From an uncultured bacterium (lineage in GTDB: Bacteria > Actinomycetota > Coriobacteriia > Coriobacteriales > Coriobacteriaceae), in contig CAJMST010000009.1 of assembly GCA_905216145.1 (NCBI GenBank), forward strand, positions 13,719-77,718: DNA of 64,000 nt, written 5' to 3'. Below are positions 26,372 to 35,108 of this stretch, piece after piece. The notes under the pieces are model-generated. The model was not told the DNA's origin, searched no databases, and saw nothing but the letters and a program-made list of their open reading frames with translations. Position numbers and translations under genes: made by a program. Within the stretch, counting starts at the first letter, position 1. Each line of letters starts with the position of its first letter.

Positions 26372-28402
26372 TTAAGCGTCAAGGAAACGCGCGTCATGCG
26401 CATGTTTTTCAATGTACTCGCGGCGATAGCCGACCTCGGAACCCATCAGCTCGCGCACGGCACGGTCCGCCACCACGGCGTCCTCGATCGACACACGCTG
26501 CAGGATGCGGGTCTTGGGGTCCATCGTCGTCGAGGCAAGCTGCTTGGGGTCCATCTCGCCCAGGCCCTTGTAGCGCTGGACGGTATAGCCCTTGCGCTTT
26601 TTGGTGATCTTGCCGTCCTTGGCCTTGCCATCCTCGTCGTTATCGTCGGGGTTCAGGCCCAGGCTCTGGATGGTGTCGCGCAGGATCTCGTCTTCGGGCT
26701 GGCGGCCGTTGGGATACACGTAGTGGATCTTGTTGCGCACCTTAATGCCAAAGATGGGCGGGCAGGCAACATAGACGTAGCCGGCATCGATCAGCGGACG
26801 CATGTACTTGTAGAAGAACGTCAGCAGCAGGATGCGGATATGCGCACCGTCGACGTCTGCATCGGTCATGATGATGATCTTGTGGTAGCGCGCCTTGGTG
26901 ATATCGAAGTCGCCGCCGTCGCCGGCACTCGTCGTGACGCCGCAGCCGATCGCGGTAATCAATGACTGGATGGTGTCACTCGAGAACGCGCGATGGTCAC
27001 CAACGCGTTCGACGTTCAAAATCTTGCCGCGCAGGGGCAGAATCGCCTGGATGTCTCGGCGACGGCCGTCCTTGGCTGAACCGCCTGCCGAGTCACCCTC
27101 TACGATAAAGAGCTCGGTCAGCTCGGCATCGCGCACCGAGCAGTCGGCGAGCTTACCGGGCAGGGACGCCGTCTCGAGCAGGCTCTTGCGACGGGTCGCT
27201 TCGCGCGCCTTGCGGGCGGCGTTGCGGGCCTTGCATGCCTGCTGGGCCTTCTTGACGATCTCGCGAGCGGGCTTGGGATGCTCCTCGAGGTAATCGGCGA
27301 GGCCGTCGGTCACGATCTTGAGCGTCAGCGCGCGCATATAGGAGCTGCCGAGCTTGGCCTTGGTCTGGCCCTCAAATTGCGGGTCGGGCAGCTTGACCGA
27401 GATAACGGCCGAAAGGCCCTCGCGCACATCGTCGCCGGTCAGGTTGGCGTCTTTTTCCTTGAGCAGGTTCTGTTTGCGCGCGTAGTCGTTGATCACACGG
27501 GTGAGCGCGGTGCGGAAGCCCTCAAGGTGCATGCCGCCCTCGGGGGTGTAGATGTCGTTGGCAAACGACATGACGTTCTCGCCGTAACCGCTATTCCACT
27601 GCAGGGAAACCTCAACCTCGCCCATCTTGGTCACAGGCGCGTCCGGGTCCGATTTGCCCTCGATGTAGATGGGCTCCTTAAAGGCCTCGGGGACGTCCTT
27701 GCCCTCGTTGAGGAACTTGACGAAGTCGATGATGCCGCCCTCGTAGCAAAACTCCTCCACATGGGGAGTCGCCTCGCGCTCGTCGGTCAGCACGATTTTG
27801 AGGTTCTTATTGAGGAACGCCGTCTCCTGCAGACGGTTGTGCAGCGTATCGAAATCGTAGATGCATGTCTCGAAGATCTCGTCGTCGGGCCAGAAGGTGA
27901 CGGTGGTGCCCGTCGAATCCGAGGTGCCCACGACCTCCATCTTCTTAACGGTCTTGCCGCGCGAGAACTCCATCTCGTAGGTGTTGCCGTCGCGACGAAC
28001 CTGAACGACCACGCGCTTGGACAGTGCGTTGACGACGGAGATACCAACGCCGTGCAGGCCGCCCGAAACCTTATAGGCCGAGTTATCGAACTTACCGCCG
28101 GCGTGCAAGATCGTCATGACGACCTCGAGCGTCGGGATCTTTTTAACAGGGTGCTCGTCGACGGGGATGCCGCGCCCGTTGTCGACGACCGTGATGGAGT
28201 TGTCGGCGTGGACCGTCACCTGGATCTCGGTGCAGAAACCGGCCATGGCCTCGTCGACGGAGTTGTCAACGATCTCCCACACCAGGTGATGCAGACCGCT
28301 GGCGCTCGTCGAGCCGATATACATGCCCGGGCGCTTACGAACGGCCTCGAGACCTTCGAGAATCTTAATCTCGCCGCCATCGTAATCGTTTTCGTTTGCC
28401 AC
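26372..28402 (-). CDS. gyrB: DNA gyrase subunit B
   Basis: GyrB supplies the ATPase that drives supercoiling. The GHKL ATPase domain shows EIVDNSVDEAMAG, DNGRGIPV and GGLHGVGISVVNAL. The transducer follows, then the TOPRIM domain with EGDSAGGSAKDGRRR, LPLRGKILNVE and the metal-binding DADVDGAHIR. At 676 residues it has the short Gram-positive form. The start is GTG 28402, four bases behind AGGAGG; an in-frame ATG 28420 lies upstream of that site. A terminator separates it from DUF721, so gyrB-gyrA are one operon with its own promoter in the 50 bp between. Confidence 0.97.
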   Translation of the reverse strand: MANENDYDGGEIKILEGLEAVRKRPGMYIGSTSASGLHHLVWEIVDNSVDEAMAGFCTEIQVTVHADNSITVVDNGRGIPVDEHPVKKIPTLEVVMTILHAGGKFDNSAYKVSGGLHGVGISVVNALSKRVVVQVRRDGNTYEMEFSRGKTVKKMEVVGTSDSTGTTVTFWPDDEIFETCIYDFDTLHNRLQETAFLNKNLKIVLTDEREATPHVEEFCYEGGIIDFVKFLNEGKDVPEAFKEPIYIEGKSDPDAPVTKMGEVEVSLQWNSGYGENVMSFANDIYTPEGGMHLEGFRTALTRVINDYARKQNLLKEKDANLTGDDVREGLSAVISVKLPDPQFEGQTKAKLGSSYMRALTLKIVTDGLADYLEEHPKPAREIVKKAQQACKARNAARKAREATRRKSLLETASLPGKLADCSVRDAELTELFIVEGDSAGGSAKDGRRRDIQAILPLRGKILNVERVGDHRAFSSDTIQSLITAIGCGVTTSAGDGGDFDITKARYHKIIIMTDADVDGAHIRILLLTFFYKYMRPLIDAGYVYVACPPIFGIKVRNKIHYVYPNGRQPEDEILRDTIQSLGLNPDDNDEDGKAKDGKITKKRKGYTVQRYKGLGEMDPKQLASTTMDPKTRILQRVSIEDAVVADRAVRELMGSEVGYRREYIEKHAHDARFLDA

Positions 28403-28450
28403 ACGTCCTCCTTCAGTCAAGAAAATGTGTACAGCCTTACTAGTTTATCG

Positions 28451-28480
28451 TAAAAAAATACCCTCGGGAACGAGGGTATT
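28451..28480 (-). terminator. terminator between DUF721 and gyrB
   Basis: On the minus strand ATACCCTCG-TTCC-CGAGGGTAT is followed by seven T residues. Confidence 0.9.
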
Positions 28481-28507
28481 TGGCTCTACAAGGCCACCAG
28501 ATGCGAT

Positions 28508-29071
28508 TTAAGGCTCTTTTTTGCTTTCTACGCCCTTGGCCCACTCGGCACTGGCTCTCATGGCATTCTCGAGGGCCTCGCGCAGTTTTTGGTCTTCGAT
28601 GGGCGCCACTTGGCGCTCAATCTCGGTGCGCTCGGCATCGCTGAGGTCGGCGTGCGGGGCCGGCGGGCGCTCGGTCGTCGCCGGGCGCAGGCGCTGCTTG
28701 GCGGCGGGCGGCGTGTGACCGGGCGCGGTGGTTTTGAACACCAGGCCGTCCACATGCGCACCGGCGCGCTCCATGCGCGCGCGGATGATCTCGCGCAACA
28801 GCGTCATTTCCTGCGTCCACGAGGGCGAGTCGAGATACACCAGCAGCTCATTGGACTCGGGCAGGTAGCGCAGGCCCGTCACATGCCGCCCCTCGCGCGT
28901 GCCCGAGCACACCGCGTTCCACGCGCGATAGACCGCGCGCGACTCCTCGGCAGCCTCCATCTGCGCGCGGCGCTCAGGTGTCGCGGCCGTCAGGATGCGC
29001 TGGCGCTCTGCGTTCAAAAACCCACTGAAGGCGACCGTTTCGCTCTCGCGCTCGTAATTAGCACGTCTCAC
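28508..29071 (-). CDS. DUF721 (DciA-like) protein
   Basis: The 187-residue protein has the DUF721 core at about 45-115 (VYRAWNAVCSG... LLVYLDSPSWTQEMTLLREIIRARM), close to the KH-like fold of DciA, the ancestral loader of the DnaB helicase. A Pro/Ala-rich linker and a charged helix follow. Its place between recF and gyrB is typical of actinobacteria, which lack DnaC, so helicase loading is a reasonable but inferred role. The start GTG 29071 overlaps the recF stop by 14 nt, which means translational coupling. A terminator ends the dnaN-recF-DUF721 unit. Confidence 0.85.
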   Translation of the reverse strand: MRRANYERESETVAFSGFLNAERQRILTAATPERRAQMEAAEESRAVYRAWNAVCSGTREGRHVTGLRYLPESNELLVYLDSPSWTQEMTLLREIIRARMERAGAHVDGLVFKTTAPGHTPPAAKQRLRPATTERPPAPHADLSDAERTEIERQVAPIEDQKLREALENAMRASAEWAKGVESKKEP

Positions 29072-30164
29072 CCATGCTCACCACCTTGGCTCGATCAAGC
29101 AGGTCATCGGTAAAATACCCCAGGTTGGTCGTGGTTATGACCGTCTGGATATCATCGCCGATCAACCGCAGAAAAGCACCGCGGCGCTCGCCGTCGAGTT
29201 CGCTCATCACGTCGTCCAAAAGCAGCAGTGGGGCGGTGCCCAGGACATCGCGAGCCACGGCCACCTCCGCCACCTTCCAGGCCAGCACCAACGTTCGCTG
29301 CTGACCTTGGCTGGCAAACGAGCGGGCGGAACGACCCGCCACGGTAAACTCAATCTCATCGCGATGCGGTCCCACCAACGTCACGCCGCGGCGAATTTCC
29401 TCGTCGGCGTGCTCATCAAGGGCAGCCAGCATACGCTCGTACGCCCAGCCCTTCAGCTCTTCGCGATCCTCGACCTGGGGCAAATCCCCCAGCGTGGACG
29501 TATAGGTCACGTTGGCGGCCTCACCGGACGCCACTTGCCCGTAGGCAGTGTGCACATGGCCCGCCAGCCGGTCGAGCAGGGCCAACCGGTGCACGAGCAG
29601 GGCCGAGCCCGCGCGGGCAATCGAATCGTTCCACGCGCCGAGCACCTCGCGGCAGCACCAGGTCTCTTTGAGCAGGGCGTTACGCTGGGTCACGCAGCGC
29701 CCATAGGTGCTCGCAAGATCGGCATAGCGTGCGCTCAGTTGCATGCCAAAGTCATCGAGGGCGGCACGGCGCACACTGGCTCCTCGCTTAACCATGTCCA
29801 GATGGTCGGGGCAAAACAGCACGCTCGGCAGAACCCCGCGCACACCGGCGGCAGAACATCTCTTGCCGTTGCGGCTAAACGAGCGCTTACCGTCCTCCGC
29901 GCTCAACCCCATATCAAGCACGCGGCCGTCGCCCTCGAGCCTCAGCTCGACCTTGCACGAGCCCACGCCGTCATGGACGAGCTCGGCTGCGGTCGGATGC
30001 CTAAACGAGGCGCCGCTCGTCAGCAGCTGCAGCGCCTCTATGAGATTGGTCTTTCCCGCCGCGTTGGGTCCCGCAAGTATCGTCACGCCCTCGTCTAGGG
30101 CAAGGCGATAGCTATCGAAGCTGCGGTAGTGCGCGACGGAAAGATCGCGGGCGAACATGGTCAT
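29058..30164 (-). CDS. recF: DNA replication and repair protein RecF
   Basis: RecF binds gapped DNA and helps RecO/RecR load RecA. This SMC-like ATPase shows Walker A AGPNAAGKTNLIEAL near residue 35, the signature FASQGQQRTLVLAWK, and Walker B LLLLDDVMSELD. The 368-residue length is normal. The start is placed at ATG 30164 (an ATG two codons later, 30158, is equally possible), 10 bp after the dnaN stop. The open frame continues upstream through dnaN out of frame with it, which has no family match and is an artefact. There is no clear Shine-Dalgarno, so expression probably depends on dnaN translation. Confidence 0.95.
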   Translation of the reverse strand: MTMFARDLSVAHYRSFDSYRLALDEGVTILAGPNAAGKTNLIEALQLLTSGASFRHPTAAELVHDGVGSCKVELRLEGDGRVLDMGLSAEDGKRSFSRNGKRCSAAGVRGVLPSVLFCPDHLDMVKRGASVRRAALDDFGMQLSARYADLASTYGRCVTQRNALLKETWCCREVLGAWNDSIARAGSALLVHRLALLDRLAGHVHTAYGQVASGEAANVTYTSTLGDLPQVEDREELKGWAYERMLAALDEHADEEIRRGVTLVGPHRDEIEFTVAGRSARSFASQGQQRTLVLAWKVAEVAVARDVLGTAPLLLLDDVMSELDGERRGAFLRLIGDDIQTVITTTNLGYFTDDLLDRAKVVSMGETC

Positions 30165-30174
30165 AGGGCGGTTG

Positions 30175-31278
30175 CTAGATGCGGACCGGCATGACCAGGT
30201 ACAGGTAGTTGATCTTGTCGTAGGACTTGAAGATGCCCGCCTGCGAGTAGCTCTTGAGCTCCAGCGTGATCTCCTTCTCTTTGGACAGGGCATTGAGGCA
30301 GCCGAAGATGTAGTGGTAGTTGAAGGCGATGGTGCCCGACTCGCCCTCGGCCTCGACATCGATCGTCTCCTGCGCAAGGTCCTGGTCATTGGAAATGGAG
30401 GACAGGCCCATCTGCCCGTTCTCGACATCGATCTCGAACTTGACGGCGGGGTTGGCGCTCGCGATAACGGCCACGCGTTTGAGGGCGGCGTTAAAGGCGG
30501 CGACGTCAATCTTGACGCTCGTCACGCACGAATCGGGGATGAGCTGCTTGTAGTTGGGGTACACGCCCTCGATGCGGCGAGACACGTAGGTGGTGTTGCC
30601 GGCCTCAAAGACAACCTGGGTGTCAGTAGCCCCGATCATGATGGTGGCCTGGCTTGCCATGATGTTCAGCGCGTCGTTAAAGGCATCGGCCGGAACGTTG
30701 AGCTCAAAGGAACCCTCGAGGGTCGAGGTCTCGACCTGCGTATCGCACACGGCCAAGCGGAAAGAATCGGTCGCCACCAGGCGAACGGTGTTGTTCTCGA
30801 CCTTCATGTGCACGCCACCCAGGATGGGGCGGGCCTTGTCGGTCGAGGTGACGCGCCACACGCGGCCGACCATTTCGGACAAGATATCGGTCGGCAGCTC
30901 CACGGCACTCTCGATGGCATAGGCCGGAAACTCGGGGAAGTCATTGACATCGAGCGTGTTCAGGCGGAAAGAGCTCTTCTCGCAACCAATCAGCACCTGG
31001 CGCTCGGACAGCTCAAAGGTGACCGGGGCATCGGGGAGGGTCTTGGTGATATTGGAGAGCATCTTACAGGGGATAACCATCTCGCCCTCTTCTTCGACAT
31101 GCGCCGCGATGCGATGACGGATCGAGATGGTGTAGTTAGAGGTCTGGAATTCCAAGATGCCGTCTTGCGCCTTGACGAGCACGCCCGACAGGATGGGAAG
31201 GGTGGACGCCGAAGCGACACCCTTCATAACGACGCCGATGGCTTGTGTAAGCGAGCTCTGACTGACGGTGAACTTCAT
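30175..31278 (-). CDS. dnaN: DNA polymerase III beta subunit (sliding clamp)
   Basis: DnaN forms the ring that holds DNA polymerase III on its template. The 367 residues cover the three clamp domains. The protein starts MKFTVSQSSLTQAIGVVMKGVASASTLPILSG and ends YLYLVMPVRI, both typical. The hydrophobic clamp cleft residues are in the usual places. The start ATG 31278 has AAAGG eight bases upstream. It lies downstream of dnaA across an AT-rich 237-bp gap that probably forms part of oriC, and upstream of recF. Confidence 0.97.
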   Translation of the reverse strand: MKFTVSQSSLTQAIGVVMKGVASASTLPILSGVLVKAQDGILEFQTSNYTISIRHRIAAHVEEEGEMVIPCKMLSNITKTLPDAPVTFELSERQVLIGCEKSSFRLNTLDVNDFPEFPAYAIESAVELPTDILSEMVGRVWRVTSTDKARPILGGVHMKVENNTVRLVATDSFRLAVCDTQVETSTLEGSFELNVPADAFNDALNIMASQATIMIGATDTQVVFEAGNTTYVSRRIEGVYPNYKQLIPDSCVTSVKIDVAAFNAALKRVAVIASANPAVKFEIDVENGQMGLSSISNDQDLAQETIDVEAEGESGTIAFNYHYIFGCLNALSKEKEITLELKSYSQAGIFKSYDKINYLYLVMPVRI

Positions 31279-31285
31279 CTTTAAT

Positions 31286-31500
31286 ACCTTTCTATAGATA
31301 TAAATATCTTAATAATAGTAATAGCACTGACGAAACTGTTGATTACTCCCAAAGACGCAGGTCAGACCCAGAAAGAGAATCGACAGCAACCTGTGTGCAA
31401 CAGGGGTGGTTTTCCACGTTCAAAACCTGCGCAAAACTTTTCATCACCGCGGATTGGGTTTTAGACACCTTATGCCCGTGGTTTCGACAAGTTTTCAACA
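31286..31500. other. probable oriC part 2: AT-rich stretch and DnaA-box-like sites (dnaA-dnaN gap)
   Basis: An AT-rich segment at about 31290-31325 could serve as a DNA unwinding element. DnaA-box-like nonamers are TTTTCCACG (31410-31418), TTTCGACAA (31482-31490) and TTTTCAACA (31492-31500), each 2-3 changes from TTATCCACA. The same TTTTCAACA variant recurs upstream of dnaA. Origins split by dnaA are known in Bacillus and others. Confidence 0.5.
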
Positions 31501-31515
31501 GGTGTCTCTATTTCC

Positions 31516-33240
31516 CTACGAGCGCAGTGTAATTTTATCGCGCAGCGACTTGAGGTCTTCGGTGACGGTGCGGTCTTCCTGGATCATCTTCTGGACCTTT
31601 TTGTAGCTCGTGCTGACGGTCGAGTGGTTGCGGTTGCCAAATTCGGCGCCTACCGCCGTGGTCGTCATCTCGCACATTTCGATGGCCAGGTAGATAGCGA
31701 TATGGCGTGCTTTGGCGATATTGGCGTTGCGACGCGGGCCGATGAGCTCCTCGTGTGTCACGCCGTACTGCTCTTCGATGACGGACTGAACCGTTTGCAC
31801 GTTGATCTTTTTGGCCGATGTGTCGAAGTACTGGCTGGCGATGGCGTCGATATCGTCAAAGGTGAGCTCCCCTCCCTCGCGCTCGCGGTCGCCCGCCTCG
31901 CCGGCGCAGCGCTCGCAGAAGCTCTCGAGTTCGCGGATGTTGGTGCCCGACACCTCTGCCATGTGCTTAAAGTGCTCATCGGTCAGGTGCCCGCCGTCGC
32001 CCCCGTAGGCCGCCAGCAGTGAGTCGTCGCCTGCCTCGGGAGCGGCGACGATGGTGTTCTCGTAATAGCGCTGCAAGATCTTGTATTTCATCTCGTAGCT
32101 GGGCTCTGCGACCAGGCAGAGCATGCCGGCGTTGAAGCGGCTGGTCAGACGCTCGTCCATGCTCAGGTCCTTGGGGGCGCGGTCTGCCGCGATGACGACC
32201 TTCTTGTTGTTGCGGATGAACTCGTCCATGAGCTGGAAAAAGTAGTCCACGCTCGCGCGCTTGCCGATGATGTTTTGGATGTCATCGATGATGAGCACGT
32301 CCACGCCGTGGTACGCCTGCATGATGGGGGCGTTGCTCTTCTTTTGGCGGTCGAACTCGGTCATCAGGTCGTCCAGATATGCCTGGGAATTGGCATACTT
32401 GACCTTGATCTCGGGCGACTTCTCGGCGAGCTCGTTTTTGATAGCGAGCAACAGGTGGGTCTTGCCCAGGCCCGATTTGCCGTAGATGAACAGTGATGTG
32501 CACGTGCCGCGCTCGTCCGCGAGGGCGGCAAACTTGAGTGCCGAGCGATAGGCATGGCTGTTCTCGGGGCCGTAGACAAAGTTCTCAAAGGTAAATTTTG
32601 AGTTCGCGGCGAGTGGGGCTCCATCCGTATTCTGCTCGGCCGGCACGGCCGGTGCTGGCATGGGTGAAGCGGGGGTCGCAGCTTGCGTGGATTTAGTCGG
32701 CGCTCCACCCTTCATCTGGTTCATCATGCGACGAAAATCATCGGCCGAGAGCGTGTTCTTGATTGCAATGCCCGAATCCGCGCCCGCCGCTGCGTCGTGA
32801 GCGATGGGCATGTGCGTGACGGGTGCGTTCGTTGACGTCGCCGCCGCGGTCGGCAACGGTGCCATGGTTTCACGGGAAGCATCGCTGTGCTGGTGCTCGA
32901 TTGTCGGCACGTCGCCTGCGGAGGCCGGTACCGCCGGGGAAGCAGCGGGAGCCGTGGCGGACGCCGTCGCGGCAGCGGATTCCGTCGCGGCGCCTTGCGG
33001 TGCCACGATGTCGAGCGCAATCGGTGCAAAGGCGATTTCTTCCAGATAGGCCTCAATAGTCGGCTGATGCTTTTTGAGCTGCGCGATGGCAAAGCGCGAG
33101 GGCGCCTCGATCGTGAGCGTATCTTCGGTCAGGCTTATGGCGCGCGATTGCCCCAGCATGTTGATGAGGCGTGCATCTTGGCCGTCGCGCTGGCAAAAGG
33201 CGATGGCATCCCCCAGGATGATGCTTGCTTCCTCGTCCAC
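31516..33240 (-). CDS. dnaA: chromosomal replication initiator protein DnaA
   Basis: DnaA binds oriC boxes and opens the origin. Domain I covers about residues 1-90. Domain II is an unusually long, disordered linker of about 120 residues rich in Ala, Pro and Thr. The AAA+ domain III has Walker A GKSGLGKTHLLLAI (Lys260) and Walker B VLIIDDIQNI. Domain IV has the box-binding GAEFGNRNHSTVSTSYKKV helix-turn-helix. At 574 residues it exceeds the usual 450 because of the linker and of domain III insertions (for example APEAGDDSLLAAYGG). The start is GTG 33240 with GGGAGAG upstream. It follows the ATPase/winged-helix gene by 15 bp. Confidence 0.97.
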   Translation of the reverse strand: MDEEASIILGDAIAFCQRDGQDARLINMLGQSRAISLTEDTLTIEAPSRFAIAQLKKHQPTIEAYLEEIAFAPIALDIVAPQGAATESAAATASATAPAASPAVPASAGDVPTIEHQHSDASRETMAPLPTAAATSTNAPVTHMPIAHDAAAGADSGIAIKNTLSADDFRRMMNQMKGGAPTKSTQAATPASPMPAPAVPAEQNTDGAPLAANSKFTFENFVYGPENSHAYRSALKFAALADERGTCTSLFIYGKSGLGKTHLLLAIKNELAEKSPEIKVKYANSQAYLDDLMTEFDRQKKSNAPIMQAYHGVDVLIIDDIQNIIGKRASVDYFFQLMDEFIRNNKKVVIAADRAPKDLSMDERLTSRFNAGMLCLVAEPSYEMKYKILQRYYENTIVAAPEAGDDSLLAAYGGDGGHLTDEHFKHMAEVSGTNIRELESFCERCAGEAGDREREGGELTFDDIDAIASQYFDTSAKKINVQTVQSVIEEQYGVTHEELIGPRRNANIAKARHIAIYLAIEMCEMTTTAVGAEFGNRNHSTVSTSYKKVQKMIQEDRTVTEDLKSLRDKITLRS

Positions 33241-33255
33241 TGTCTCTCCCGTTCT

Positions 33256-34608
33256 TTAGCTCTGAGCTCGCACGCGAGCGGCGCCGAGTTCGGTCAGATG
33301 GTATTTCTGGCGATGCTTGATGACCAAGCCAGCCTGCGCCAAGTCATTGAGCGTGCGTGACCAAGTGGGGGCCGAGTTTCCAAACGTCCTCGCCAGATCG
33401 GTTGCACCGCACGCTTGATTTTGCGCCAAATAGCCCAGCGCGGCGTTGCCGCGATCGCTTACGAACACGTCCGGTTGTGGCTGCGCATACTGATTTGCTG
33501 CATTAGGATACATCATTTGAGCTGCTGGTTGTTGAGAACTCTGCATCGGCGGCATTTGCTGTTGAAAACTTTGAGGCCACTGTTGGTAAGGCTGCGGAGG
33601 CATCTGCTGGGCCCAAGGGTTGTACTGCTGCTGCGGCATCTGCTGGTACGGCTGCTGATATCCCTGCTGGTACTGTTGCGGGAACTGCTGGCCATACCCC
33701 AGTGGCGGCATCTGCTGATATGGATATCCCTGTTGGTACGGCTGATAGCCCATTTGCTGGCCACCCGGTGCTCCCGTCGCCTGCTGCATTGCTGCTGCAT
33801 CCTGATCCGCCAGCGGCATGGTCTCTGGCATGTTTGGCGGCATCGACATCGATGTCGCCTGGGGCTCTTGTGTAGGAAGCATTCCGGGCTGCTGCATCTG
33901 TCCCACGGGGGGCTGCATCTGCTGCGTTGCCATGGGCTGCTGCGCAAAAGCTCCCGGCAGGGGATATGTGGGGTGCTCCGTCTCGGGCCGCACGGCAGCA
34001 CCGCGTCCGCCGGCACGCTCGATTTCCTGCACGCGTTTAGGGTTCAGGCTTACCGTAACCACGGTGCCGTTGCCCATGTTGTCCTCGATGGATACGGCAC
34101 CGCCGGCGTTTTCCAAATACTCCTGCACCATGGGAAACCCTGCTCCGGTTCCACGGATATAGCGCTTCATCTTGCTGTTTGCACTGGTAACGCCAAAGTC
34201 GAAAGCGCGTTCCTTGTCGTCGATGCCGGGTCCTTGGTCAGCAAAGCGGATGGTGTCTCCGCCGTCCAGAATCGAGATGATGGGCTCTGCAAAGTGTGCG
34301 TGGATAAAGTTTTCGACAATCTCGCGGATGACCATGAGCGAGATATGGCCACCTTGTTCTTTCATGCACTGGTAGACGGTGTTGGTCGTCTCTTCCAAAT
34401 ACGTGCGGACATCTTGCGGATCGATGACGATCACACGCGGTGTCGACAGCATGTCGTCATAGACGGCGATGCGCGCGGCGTACATGGCTTTTGGCGCCTG
34501 CGTTGTCGTCTGTTCACCTTCGTCACGCTCTTCGCGCACGCCGGTGATGTGCTCGTTGTCGGGTGCCGGGTCTCCGGAATCGACCATGGTGTAAAAGTCG
34601 TCAGACAT
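33256..34608 (-). CDS. GHKL ATPase-Q/P-rich-winged-helix protein beside oriC, function unknown
   Basis: This 450-residue protein (ATG start) has three parts. Residues about 45-190 are a histidine-kinase-type ATP-binding domain with N box REIVENFIHA (Asn100), G1 box DQGPGID (124-130), G2 box RGTGAGF (152-158) and NGT at 180-182. There is no dimerisation/phosphoacceptor helix and no sensor. Residues about 205-380 are a Gln/Pro/Met/Tyr-rich low-complexity stretch with repeated QQ-Y-P units. Residues about 385-445 form a winged-helix DNA-binding domain (TDLARTFGNSAPTWSRTLNDLAQAGLV). The combination suggests an ATP-controlled DNA-binding regulator. It lies 15 bp before dnaA, probably in one transcript, next to the origin. 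Start alternatives: TTG 34680 with weak support. No known family name can be given. Confidence 0.82.
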   Translation of the reverse strand: MSDDFYTMVDSGDPAPDNEHITGVREERDEGEQTTTQAPKAMYAARIAVYDDMLSTPRVIVIDPQDVRTYLEETTNTVYQCMKEQGGHISLMVIREIVENFIHAHFAEPIISILDGGDTIRFADQGPGIDDKERAFDFGVTSANSKMKRYIRGTGAGFPMVQEYLENAGGAVSIEDNMGNGTVVTVSLNPKRVQEIERAGGRGAAVRPETEHPTYPLPGAFAQQPMATQQMQPPVGQMQQPGMLPTQEPQATSMSMPPNMPETMPLADQDAAAMQQATGAPGGQQMGYQPYQQGYPYQQMPPLGYGQQFPQQYQQGYQQPYQQMPQQQYNPWAQQMPPQPYQQWPQSFQQQMPPMQSSQQPAAQMMYPNAANQYAQPQPDVFVSDRGNAALGYLAQNQACGATDLARTFGNSAPTWSRTLNDLAQAGLVIKHRQKYHLTELGAARVRAQS

Positions 34609-34631
34609 GCCGCTCGCAATCTTCCAAAAGG

Positions 34632-34760
34632 TTTCGAACAAATAGTAGCTCACCGTGCAATGTTTCTCATCTTTCGACAAACTTTCAAAACCTGTTGAAA
34701 ACTTTAGAAAACGGACGAAAAGTTCTCAACATTGCCAACATGACCTGTTGAAAACTCGAT
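34632..34760. other. probable oriC part 1: DnaA-box-like cluster upstream of dnaA
   Basis: Box-like nonamers are TTTCGAACA (34632-34640), TTTCGACAA (34672-34680), TGTTGAAAA (34693-34701), TTCTCAACA (34723-34731) and TGTTGAAAA (34746-34754). The last and the third are reverse complements of the TTTTCAACA found in the dnaA-dnaN gap. Gene polarity switches here: nearly all housekeeping genes to the left are on the minus strand and those to the right on the plus strand, as expected at a bidirectional origin. Confidence 0.6.
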
Positions 34761-34851
34761 GAAATATCGTGAAAAGTTGCCACGCACCGCTAAATCGAGC
34801 TTGGCTTATGGGGGAACCGTGTGAACTGCGCAACCTTTTACCTTTGATTTC

Positions 34852-34881
34852 TTGACATTTGAACATTGATTTCCCTACAAT
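34852..34881 (+). promoter_or_regulatory. rpmH promoter
   Basis: A perfect -35 TTGACA (34852-34857) and a -10 TACAAT (34876-34881) with an 18-bp spacer lie about 70 bp before rpmH. Confidence 0.85.
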
Positions 34882-34953
34882 CTTCAAGCTCACGTGTCTA
34901 TATCTGCGTCCGCGTCCCCGCGGACACTCGAAATGCAGCAGGAGGAACTTAAG

Positions 34954-35088
34954 ATGAAGCGTACGTATCAGCCTAATAAGCGTAAGCGTGCCAAGACCCA
35001 TGGCTTCCGTGCCCGTATGGCCACTAAGGGTGGTCGTGCCGTGCTCGCCCGTCGTCGCGCCAAGGGCCGCAAGCGTCTCACTGTCTAG
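34954..35088 (+). CDS. rpmH: 50S ribosomal protein L34
   Basis: The 44-residue, very basic protein matches L34 throughout: MKRTYQPNKRKRAKTHGFRARM, then the Arg-rich ARRRAKGRKRL end. The start is ATG 34954, eight bases after AGGAGG; an in-frame extension to 34894 runs back to the promoter and is rejected. It is the first plus-strand gene to the right of the probable origin, in the standard rpmH-rnpA order. Confidence 0.98.
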   Translation: MKRTYQPNKRKRAKTHGFRARMATKGGRAVLARRRAKGRKRLTV

Positions 35089-35108
35089 CAGCGATACACA
35101 CATCTCGC

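Noticed and set aside
30165..30509. N-terminal extension of RecF into dnaN
   Set aside because: It is read in another frame of dnaN, gives a Ser/Pro/Arg-rich sequence without similarity, and RecF is complete from 30164.
33513..34016. CRISPR- or tandem-repeat-like pattern in the Gln/Pro-rich part of 33256-34608
   Set aside because: The repeats are in-frame Gln/Pro/Tyr codons of a coding low-complexity segment, not spacer-repeat units; no CRISPR array was found anywhere in the window.
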